A DNA stretch of 64,000 nucleotides. It comes from Rhabditoides inermis. Lineage: Eukaryota; Nematoda; Chromadorea; Rhabditida; Rhabditidae. A program made the position numbers and the translations under genes. The notes beneath the pieces were generated by a model, which saw nothing but the letters and a program-made list of their open reading frames with translations, made no database searches and was not told where the DNA came from. Within the stretch, counting starts at the first letter, position 1. Each line of letters starts with the position of its first letter. The stretch spans positions 299,001-363,000 of the forward strand of contig CAWZYM010000399.1 of NCBI GenBank assembly GCA_963966185.1, in the 5' to 3' direction. This document shows, one piece after another, positions 1-10,200 of this stretch.

Positions 1-1305
1 TGATATCATCAAAACAAATGATAATATCATCGCCCAGCACAATATTTACTATTTACAGCCGCAAACAGATGTTTTCTGCAGTGTGCATATGTATAGTTTT
101 TTTTAGATCTCTGATTGCTTCAAATTTGCATATTGCGTCAGGATTCCGCTTGGAATGCCGACATTTAGGGAAACACTTTTCTCTGCGACCGGCGAGATTA
201 GAGATGTCATTCAGCGGATTGACGCTTGCGGAATAACGGAATGTTGTGTATGCATTTCTATTCCTTATTTGTGAATCGCAAGATGATCGTATAACATCGT
301 AGCAGAATTTATTAAAAAAAAATATTACGATAACCATACGTTGATAATGAGATTAAAAATCGAACAATTCAATGCCCCTTATACGTTGAACTACCGCGTT
401 CTCTCTCCCTCTAACATTTTTGAGGGAGAGAGAACTAATTATATCCGTTGTACACAATCAAGACACACAAAGCATATACATATCCCTCCGTGACGTCACG
501 TGGACAAACATGAACTCGCATGACTAAGGCATATCCTATTGTTGTTTGCGGATGCGTGTCGAAGAGGGTCAATAGCTGCCCCCATATCAATCTCACTTAT
601 GCCGATTAGCGCAGCGATCAGCGTATGCCACTTGCTCAACAACAATCTGCTAACCGCGGGCAAACATCCCAACCCTGGGTCCAGTCGGGTGCAGTGAGAG
701 CGCGAGATTTCGAGGATTAGATTGCACTGCCCTTTGTGTACTCTCTCCCTCGCTCCGATGACGTCTCGGTGTCTCATTATTCGTTCGTCGTCACCCCCCA
801 TCGCTCGCCCCAGTTTCATTCCATCCATCTATAACAACACACTGTCTAGGGCACTGTGCGTGTTTCTTTCTTATTCTCTATGAAATTTCATGTGCGAGTG
901 GGAGAGCGGGAGGAGAGAGAGAGAGAGAGAGAGATGAGATAGAGGGAGAGAGAGAGGTGGGAGAGAGATGGGAGTATGTTAATGACGATGTAGCGTCCGG
1001 TTTAGACAGACACGGAACAAATGGCAAACTCCCATATACAAATGCCGACATATGTTAACCCGACACCTCCCGCGTAACAACATTGACCTTAAGTGAGGTA
1101 GTAAGCGAATATAGACGCGGAAATGTTTCATATATAATTGTGAGATTTTCAATTAGCAATCCCAGCGCGACTAGAGGTCAGCGACGGGGGTGGGTGCGGA
1201 GAGAACACGAGATGATTGAATTACAACTTAATTGCCTTGTGTCATCAGGGACTACCGTAGATGACCTGCTATGGAACAGGTGCTCAATGAGTGACGTGTT
1301 TTCAG
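1..1305. other. Left flank; no coding exon supported
   Basis: No exon with credible splice sites and protein-like composition was found here. The stretch should be intronic or upstream sequence of the homeobox gene whose last exon starts at 1306, because the rest of that homeodomain must lie to the left. It contains a GA-rich tract around 908-960 and an overlapping CRE/E-box at 491-502. The short open frames on either strand have no recognisable domain. Confidence 0.5.
491..502. promoter_or_regulatory. Overlapping CRE and E-box
   Basis: TGACGTCA at 491-498 is the full palindromic CREB/ATF site, and CACGTG at 497-502 is a palindromic bHLH E-box sharing two bases with it. Both are exact consensus matches. 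Whether they are used, and for which gene, cannot be read from sequence; the homeobox gene that ends at 1440 is the nearest candidate. Confidence 0.35.
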
Positions 1306-1440
1306 GTGAAGACGTGGTTCCAGAATCGGCGGGCCAAGTGGCGTCGGATTCGGAAGGACGGAGAAGAGGAGGACGACGTGCCGCCGGGCCAGCGCGGCCT
1401 GCCGCACTTTGACCCCTACTTCCCGCACACGCGCTTCTGA
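1306..1440 (+). CDS. pha-2: Homeobox gene, terminal exon (HHEX/PHA-2-like)
   Basis: The exon follows a 3' splice site (gttttcag) and encodes 44 residues ending in TGA. It opens with VKTWFQNRRAKWRR, the end of homeodomain helix 3, with the W48, F49, N51 and R53 positions intact. An acidic run (GEEEDD) and a short tail ending FPHTRF follow. Splitting the homeodomain just before VKTWFQN is a common intron position in animals. The VKTWFQNRRAKWRR core is typical of HHEX, whose C. elegans member PHA-2 specifies pharyngeal cells, and the basic-then-acidic stretch after it fits that family as I recall it. Helices 1-2 lie outside the window or in unrecognised exons. Homeodomain: near certain; HHEX assignment: moderate, because only helix 3 is visible. 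Confidence 0.7.
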   Translation: MKTWFQNRRAKWRRIRKDGEEEDDVPPGQRGLPHFDPYFPHTRF

Positions 1441-2997
1441 GCAGCGTCAGCACCCCGTTCTTTCCCAGCCCGTGTCATCAACACTCCCTCTCACTACACA
1501 CACAACGTGATGCCTAGTCAGTCACAATCCCACCCCCCATTTCGCGAAACGTGATTGGAAATTCGAGACGGTCGTTTGTCTTCTTCCACGTCTCCGTCCG
1601 ATTTTTGCTCGTCGTCATTTCCACGTGTCGCATTTACACATGCACACACAAACCCACATATTGGTCACCTCCTATGTCTATTTGTCGAGTCTCTTCCTAT
1701 CTCGATGTGCTATTATGTAATAAATTATCGTCATATGTCTACACTGACAGTTCTGATAATGTCTGCCGGGACCGACGCATCTCTTTTTCAGGACATCTAA
1801 CATTACCGCCGTCCATATACGGTCACCGTTTATTACGCTAACTACTACCGGCGCGCGTTCACAGTATACCCTCAGAAGTGCATGTGTCAAAAGTGACGAC
1901 GGACAGTCATGCAGAATACATCAGGAATTAGGAGGCACGATGGTTTTCTCCGGAAATCGCGTGGCTAGCGTCCTGCCGATCTGACAAGTCCGCTAAACGT
2001 CACAGTAGCGGAAAAAGAATCGCGCGCGCATTAGCTACATAACTCAGCTACGTAACACAAACGTCGTTCGCAAAAGTGCGCTACATTTTTCGTATACTGT
2101 GAAAGAAGGTCAACGCAGCAGGGATCTTCTGTCTATGAGTGTAGTACAGTTCTCGATCAGCTCTCAGATGCTAAGGAGCTGAAAGCTTACCCACGTGTGA
2201 CGTTGACGCACACTAGTGGCCACATCTTAGTGCGTGTCGTATTTATATAAGCCCCGCGGCGTGATGGGAAGCGATTGATAAGGGTGCGTGTGTATGTGTC
2301 TGACCAAGGCGGCGGCTCTCCTCCCCCTTCTCTTAGGCATTCCCCCGTCGTTCACACAGAGTCCAGTAGCGGCGGCGGCGGCGGCGCCGGCAGCGCCCCC
2401 GCCCCCTTTCCCGCCCCACCAGTCCAGTACACATAAAGGTGTGCAAGTGGCGAATCACTGTGTAGAGATAGATATAGAGGGAAGGGGGGAGTGTGTACAG
2501 CAACGGCTTTTCACAGCCGCCCCTCCCTCGACTTATATTTCATTTCGGCACATCTTAATTTGATATGGCCTCGGTCCGGCGACGCTCTCTCTTTCTCTCA
2601 CTCTCTCAGTCTCGCCCCCCACTCTCATTGATAACCGCTCAGATGTCATATATTACTGTGGTCGCATCCCGTTCATTCCTGAAATATCCTCTCTCTGTGT
2701 ACACAATCCCCTTTCCTCAACGTTCTTTTTGGTAGCTGTTTTCATGAGGTTCTCATATCCGCTTTCACAGTGTCTCTAATATGCTTTCATCCTTGTCTCT
2801 AGCCTGCTTTCTCATCTTTGCCTATTTTTGAATCACACTCGATGGCAACATGAAATTATTGTGCCGCATGCCTTAGCCCTTCCTCTCCGCTCACTATTTT
2901 TGCCTAGTTTCCTCTTCAATTGCTGGTTTGCGGCGTTCGTGCCCCCTATCTCACCGTAATCTTCTCTTCTCTTTCTGACTACAACCTCTATTCAGAT
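1441..2997. other. Intergenic region between homeobox exon and cysteine-rich gene
   Basis: This holds the 3' end of the homeobox gene and the presumed upstream region of the gene starting at 2998. A TATA-like run (tatttatataag) lies near 2238-2250, and a GGC-repeat/proline-like tract lies near 2368-2405. Open frames here are short, lack splice context and look spurious. Confidence 0.4.
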
Positions 2998-5599
2998 ATG
3001 CTGATACGGTGGTTGACGCTCGTCTTCGCAACGAGTGCCGTCTCCGCTATCGCTACCATTATTCAAGTACGAATACTGTAGTGTTTTTATTAGTTTTATA
3101 GCACAGATACCAGAATAGGAACACCATTCATAATAGGAGTGAATATCTCAATCACCTTTGTTATCTACCGTATTCTTGATTCTTGAGTAGTTGATGTCTT
3201 TGAACGCCAGAAAATTGGTTGTTAGACATTGTAAGATATACGAATTAAGTGAGGATGTACTGTAGTATCTTTCAAAACGAGTTTCCTCATACGCTGAAAC
3301 TACTACTAGAAAATAGGAAATTTCAACCAACAGCGACGCTTTCAAAATAGAATTTATGACACAACAGTAACACAATTTCGTTCATACAAAATCAACGTTG
3401 TCGACGATGAGATTAACACTATATTATCACATTACCCCAGTATTACACCACCTTTACAGTTGAATCGACCGAACCGGATAAGACGACCCGAGTGCGCAAA
3501 GAGGGATTCGTGCAGGTATGAGATATCACAACATTTGTATATGTATCATAGGGTAGCCTATTTGTCAGTTCACGGTGAGAGAAAGATTAGGAGAAGCCCA
3601 TGGGTGACGCAAGCGAACCGCCCACACTTTGCTATGATCTCATCTCACCTCACCTGTTCAGCTCAACAACAGCTCACCAGCTCAAGTGCGAGCCGCAATT
3701 ATAGACAAAATAGCCGTGTCCTCGAGCGTCTCTCGTTCTTGTTTACCGCCACAAATCGTATAGGTGTATCTCTCACCTAACAAAGTGTGTGAGGGTGGGT
3801 TCTCACAGATCAGAGAACACTCGCACGGGGGCTACTGATTATCTGTTGTGTTACCGTGTCCTCGGAAACCGTATTATACGTTTTTGAAGAGATAACACGC
3901 TAGGGCAAAACGCTCACATTCGTAGGCATGTTCCATCAGTGACGATATATGTTCTACGTACGAAGCGCCTGCGTAGCCAACTTGACGATATCTCATAATG
4001 GATCCGATTTCCGCACGCGAATGTTTTATAAATTTCGTCACAAATCTTGCTCGACAACCAAGTCCACGACGGTTTTCAACTAGTCACGAAGCGCGCTACA
4101 AACGGACATCCTATGTAAATCGGGGCAGAGGTGTGACGTGAAATGGTCAAACTACTACGACTACAACAATGTACTACTACAATAGTACTACTACATCATA
4201 ACTACTACTACAAACATCATATAGATACTCGCCGTGGCCGGGAATGTCGATGGCAATGTGTGAGTGTCCGCGCGGTTCGAGCTGCGGACAGACCGACCGA
4301 CATACCATCACACAACAGGGAATACAGTATCAGGTACGGATTTAGGCTGTCTAAGTCTCAACAAAAAAACATCGCAAGGCGCACTTGCATATTGCACAAA
4401 ACTCGTCGATGAACGATCATAATAATCGTATTGAACCGTAATCTTGCAGGATGTCGTGAATGATTTGGGAATGTGATACGTTTCTCCGTAACGTCATCCG
4501 TTTCAGTTCTGCGAGGAGCGGGAGGAAACGGTGTGTGGAGAGGGAGACGTGGCGTCCAGTGTAGCTGGCATACAGATCGCCATACATTGCGCCTGTCCCA
4601 AGGGTGAGTGACTGTCTTATCGCCGAACTCGGTAAACTATAGTAATTTATACGGTTTCTTAGCAACACGTGAGAAACAATATGATACATTCGAGCGTCGT
4701 GATATCCATCATTTGCGCATTGATCATGAGATATAAGTTATAAAATAAAATTGTGAGTAGTAGGTTGCATAGTTTTACTATACTTACCGGTTAAACCCAT
4801 ATTTGTAGGCAAATCTAGTTTATAAATTTATTTCTCAATGGTAATCATCAACGTCTCTATTTTTGTGCTAATTATATGGAATTGTAAAGTGGACACACAA
4901 TGATTGTGTTTGTATTTGTCCGTTTATATGTTATACTTCTTTCAGGAACGATTGTGAAAAAGCTGGCAACGGTCGGGGAGCGAACAGATTACATTTGCAA
5001 AACGGTAAGCTATTGAGATTTTTCTCTCTTTCTCTTTTCGTTCTTCTCTCGTATTTTTCACACGCTCTTCGATCGCTAATCACGGTAGCATAGTTGATTC
5101 CACAGATTAGATTCCTTATCAAATATAGTGTGTTGTGAAACCAAAATGAGTCGTTACAAATCACAAACACGAGTCGGAAGGAAATGCACATTATGGTGAA
5201 TTAATCGAGGAAAAAACTACAAAACAGCACATCGGATAAGATATACTGTGGCTGGTGTGAATGAGATGCGATGCTCAGCGCTCATCGTCGGGACGCATCA
5301 CAGCGGCGCGTCTGTGGAGGGCGCGTGCGGCATATGAACGCGCGGTAGCGGCACGCGCGCACGTCCGCGCGGAAAAGGCGCGCCTCATCGAATGTGGGCA
5401 TGTGTGCCAGTCAACTTCTTTAACCACCGTGTGCTTGCTACTGATCCCCGTTCCTTTCCCCCTACTTTGGTTCAGAATGATTCTTCCTCATAAGTGTTAA
5501 AACACAGGGATTATCTCATTTATGTTTCAGCCAATTCGTTGCGAGTGCGCAGTGGGGAGCGAATGCGAGTGCGAGGGCGCCACTGGATTCATTGAGTGA
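2998..5599 (+). CDS. Small secreted cysteine-rich protein
   Basis: Four coding exons join in phase: 2998-3066, 4507-4603, 4946-5004 and 5531-5599, giving 97 aa. Exon 1 is a classic signal peptide (MLIRWLTLVFATSAVSA) and its ATG lies just after a ttcag acceptor, so the message may be trans-spliced. The mature part carries nine cysteines, including a C-x-C-P-K-G-T segment and a C-terminal C-E-C...C-E-C cluster, which suggests a compact disulfide-bonded secreted domain. The first intron is about 1.4 kb and the others 340-530 bp. I do not recognise the family. The odd cysteine number could mean dimerisation or a missed exon; a candidate exon at 3461-3516 was rejected on phase. Confidence 0.6.
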
Positions 5600-7252
5600 C
5601 GCAGCAGTGACGCAGTGACGCACGTCACCGTCTTCCGTCGCCGCGTCGCTCTTCATTAGCCGCCGCTGTGTGTCTGTGCATATTTAGCCGCTTGCCTATT
5701 TATCCCCTCTCCCCAAATCACAATCCGTCCCGAGTACTGTCATATCTAGGACTCGTCATTCGTCAAGCAATGAATTGTGTTCGGAATTTCTCTCTCTCCC
5801 TCTTCCACTCTCTCTCTCTCTCTCTCTTTTTCTCTCGTCGCGCCGGTATCAGCGCTCCCCCCAGACAAATTTGCGTGTGTTCTTTTTTCCTCTCAGTCCG
5901 AATAAATAAGCGTATTTGTTTGTGTGCGTAGCCCTTTTGTGTGCGTGAGTGAGACTTGAACGGATTTCGGAGTCGTGCGAAAGGCGGGAGGTGTTCTCAC
6001 AGTGACGATGTCCCTTTCGTTCACCCACCCCGAACAAAAACAACCGGAAATCAGCAGGGAAATAGTACGTAACCACTTTCACGTGTTAGAGGAACACACC
6101 ACTTTAAGCTTCATGCATAGTTCCCGACTGCCACCTGAAAGAATATCAAATATATAACTCATAATTATAATATATAATAATTATACCGTATTCGAAAAAT
6201 GAACGGAAATAAAAACCATCAAAACCAAGTTTTGATTTCGTTACGATAATTCTCACTACGAAATTAATATTCTCACTACGAAATTCTCACTACGAAATTA
6301 ATATCTCGTGTGCTCCTTTAATACGAAGAAAAATAGGGGAAGTGTTGATTTGATGAGTGTGAAGAATCAGCTGAATATATCTTGTTATCAGCTCTCTTTT
6401 CGCATTATCGTATTTCCCGTTTTTTTCAAGAAACCGCATAATTTTTCTATTATATGTTGCAGTAACGTGTCGCCGATCGGTTCACTGATATTCGTAGTGG
6501 TGGGGCTATTCGGTTTACAGTGCACGCGAAGATGCGAAGCAACCCTGCGAACGTTCACGAATAACACGTGGCTCTGCTTTGCCTCAGACAGCTTAGCGAT
6601 TGTCATCGTTGTCTGATTAGGGGGAGCCGGCGTCCCCTCGCTTCTCTCAAGCGAGTCAGTCCGCACTCGAGGAAGTCACACAGTGAGCGCGCGCGGGATT
6701 TCGAGGAGATGCCAAGATGAACAAACAAACCATAGTCACACACTCTCTCTCACTCAGGATGCCGCTTGCATTCATCATGCCACATTTCAAGGGCGAGAGG
6801 AGGGGGAGAAGGAGAGAAACACACTGTAAAAACGCGCGAGACCGCCGCCGACGTCGACGCTACCGTACCCCCAGCGATTGTCGTCGCGCGGGCGCCGCCG
6901 AGTTTTTGGCGTCGAATGATTGGGGGTAACAGGTGAACGGCGGTGATCAACACATATCTCTCATCCGGGCAATCGTCATTCATTCACTGGGAGTCTGCCC
7001 GCCGGCCGCCGCCTCTCTATCCCTCTCTCTGACCGGCCCCCTCTTTCACTCAATCGTCTAGTGTAAAGCGCAGCTCGCTGCCGGATATCGATCGATCCCC
7101 TCCCCCTCTCTCTCTCTCTCTCCCTCTCGCGAGATCTCGAGACATCCTCCCCCTCTCTCGCGCCCCCTCCTTGCCGCTTGCACCGCTTCATGCATATCGA
7201 TTCGATCGTCGTGTTTCATACTGTTTTCTGTACCGTTACGTGTTGATTTGAG
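5600..7252. other. Intergenic/promoter region
   Basis: No supported exon. It contains the 3' flank of the cysteine-rich gene, pyrimidine tracts (about 5790-5840 and 7098-7160) and the direct repeat at 6249-6305. The last few hundred bases are the presumed 5' UTR and promoter of the gene starting at 7253. Confidence 0.4.
6249..6305. repeat. Short tandem repeat, about 20-bp unit
   Basis: The unit attctcactacgaaattaat occurs three times in a row, the middle copy shortened (attctcactacgaa). It lies in AT-rich non-coding DNA. There is no sign that it is transcribed or mobile. Confidence 0.75.
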
Positions 7253-10200
7253 ATGAGCGAGGACGCGCCGTCTTCCCGGGCGGCGTTGTCTCAGGCTCAC
7301 ACGGCCGACTTCTCGGCGCTGCTCGCCGAGGCGAACGCCGCTCTCCTTGGTCCCACCAAGCCGGAACCAGCTGCTGCCGCCGCTGCACCAGTCGCACCAG
7401 TCGCACCAGCAGCACCAGCCGATCCCGCACCCTTTTCCACCACTGCCTCCAAGACCACCACCAACGGACTCGATGATCTCACCGACGGAATGGTTAATAT
7501 CTGTGAATAATGGTTGTGTGTACGAAAAATGTTGCAGGCTCGTTACAAGATGTCGCAGCCGTCGCAGGCACTCGTTGATATGGGACGCGAGCTGCTCGGA
7601 ATGCGCTCGTCCGCCGCCGCCACAGAAGTACGCACAAAACAGATACAGTCTCTCATGTCGTCTTACATCACGCGTGTTTACAGATTCCGCGCCTGCCACC
7701 TCTGCCAGTGCCCAAGTCGCGCAGCAACAGTCCCGAACCCGGAAACTACAGCGGCGTGAGGTACAGTGATCTAGCCATGCCACTGAAATTGTGAAATTGT
7801 ACTGTTTATATTGTCATTTTGTGTTTGTGTGTGTGTGTGTATTTTTGTACCTCGTGACGCCGCCCCGCTTTTTCTCGTTTCACATGTGCGCTTTTACGAC
7901 ACCGCAATTTTCACGCGTACTTGTGTGTCGTGTACCGCCTTCTTTCGACGCGCCGCATGTGCTCCGCTGAAAACCTTCGTGTGTGGTCCTCGCGCTTCAA
8001 TTTACGTAGCCTGGTGGTGAAAGTTGAAACGTATCGATTACAAGTCACACTTAGTCGTTTTGCTATACAGCGCGCATGCCGCATGCGCACTTGAGAGAGT
8101 GTGTAACAGCAACATAGCAAGGGCCTGCGGCAGCGGGCCCCCGGCTGTCAAGCGATCGGCGGCTGGCAGCGATAAGCGAGAACGGAGCGAGTGTGTGAAA
8201 GAACGCATGTACGAAACGGCACAGCTGATAGGATAGCGCATTCGCCTGCACTTGACACTGTCACTTTTTGCGAATCGGGCGAAGAGAGTTTGTTTTCAGC
8301 TCGCGGCTGTCGCTGCGCTCGTCAGTACCCAACTTCAAGCGGGTCGATTTCGATGATCGACTATCGGAGGCGGCTGATGAGAGGAAGCCGGCGTGGAAAG
8401 CGCTTCAAGACTCGGTCAACGACAGCTACGGACGGGTACGTTGATATGCAAATGAGGATAGATGAAAACTAAATGAGAATTGTTATGCCGCTGGGTGCTA
8501 GTCAGCGGCGATCTTCCGTCTAACATGTGCAAACGAGACTCAAAACTCAAATACAGTAACATTGTCGACTCTCCGAGGAATGATGTGTGCGATACCATGT
8601 ACAGTGGTAGTCTCAATACGACTATGAAGTTACTGTGGTCAGACGATACGTTTATCCAGACGGTGTTCTGGAATCTACTTGAATACGTTGCAATCACTTG
8701 GATAGGGCCGCAACAAGCGAGCACCTGTGATAAGAAAGAGCTGTGTGCGAGATATCTGAATGATGAGAATATTGGATACCGTATCGGATCGTACGGTGGA
8801 CAGACAAACATGATGCGAAACTGCAGAGAGGCAGTGCGCCATATGAGGAGGTCACTTCACCTGTTCGAGGTGAAATGGATCGATAATCAGCTGGTTGTCG
8901 AGATACAAGCGACACCGACTAGCAAGAAATCTACGACCGGTCCGAAAACCAAACATCTCCTAAAACGGAGAATCACGGCTGCACTCGATGAGTGCAATGT
9001 CGAAAGAATGAGTACCGAATACGCAACTATGAGCAAAAACTTCGACATGTTCATGCAGGACAGTCGGAATGCGAGAATTCTCAAGAACAATCAACCATAT
9101 GCGACCGACAGTGCTCTGGAGTGGAGACATCGGGCAATGCTCGATACTCTGCCCCTAAAAGGAGCGAGAACGAATACGAGAAGTGCCGAGTGTGACCGAA
9201 TGTGCACATCGTGCAACGAGAACCAACTCGAAAGCCTCTCCCATGTGCTCAATAGATGCAAGGTGCACTTGGGTATGGGAATGGTGGAGAGACACAACAA
9301 CATCCAAGACATAATCGTGGCAGCCGCGGAAAAGGCGGCGGTGAATCGAAATGCCTGGATCGAGACAGACACTCGCAACTCGATCGATGGCGGCAATTTG
9401 CGGCCGGACATTGTGTTGTCGAGAGAGAGTGAAAAGCAAGTGGTGATTTTGGATGTGCGCGTTTCATTCGGAAATGGAATCGCCTCATTCGAACGCGCCG
9501 CGACTGATAAGATCGAGAAATACACGGCTATTGCTGAAACGTACAAGGCATTGGGATACACTGTGTCCCTCCATCCATTCCTGGTCAGCTCTCTAGGAGA
9601 CTACTGGAAAGAGAATGATGAAGCGATGAAATCACTGGGAATACCCAAGTCAGAGTGGAGTGAGCTCATCTCTCAGATCCAGGGAGAGACACTCGAATAC
9701 TCGAAAGCAATCTACTACATGCATACAATGGGGGAGGCGTATTCACCCAAATATGGAAAGAACCGACCCGAAAAAGCATTGAAGATGATCGATCGATACA
9801 AACAGTACTATGCCCGCCGGGCGGAAGAGAGAGAAAACGACAACATGCAAAGGCAATGAGAGAGAATCACATTTGATCTACCAACATCTGTACTCGCGTA
9901 GGGCCGTCTCTCACCCCGTGACATGGGGAGAAAGAGAGCGGTCCGAGAGAGCGCGATACAGCCGGCTGCCCCGTTCGCCCCGACGCTTCAAGGCTGCTGC
10001 GACCAAGCGACTTCTGCCGAAGGACCGTCGACGGGAGCGGCCGGACCTCCACACCCACCCCGCACCCCGCACCATGCACAACAACATCAACGCCTCCCCC
10101 CAACCATTGAGATTGATAATAAATCTCTTTTATATAGCAGAACGCTTTGAAATGCGTTTGTGTTATGAAGAAAGTGTCTACACACAATATGATGTCCACT

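Noticed and set aside
3461..3516. Candidate extra exon for the cysteine-rich gene
   Set aside because: Neither reading frame gives both an acceptor and a donor phase compatible with exons 2998-3066 and 4507-4603; direct joining is in phase.
7058..7783. 241-codon minus-strand frame
   Set aside because: It is antisense to the first exons of the 7253-13050 gene, whose sense frame has coherent splice phases; Gly/Arg-rich composition comes from GC-rich antisense codons.
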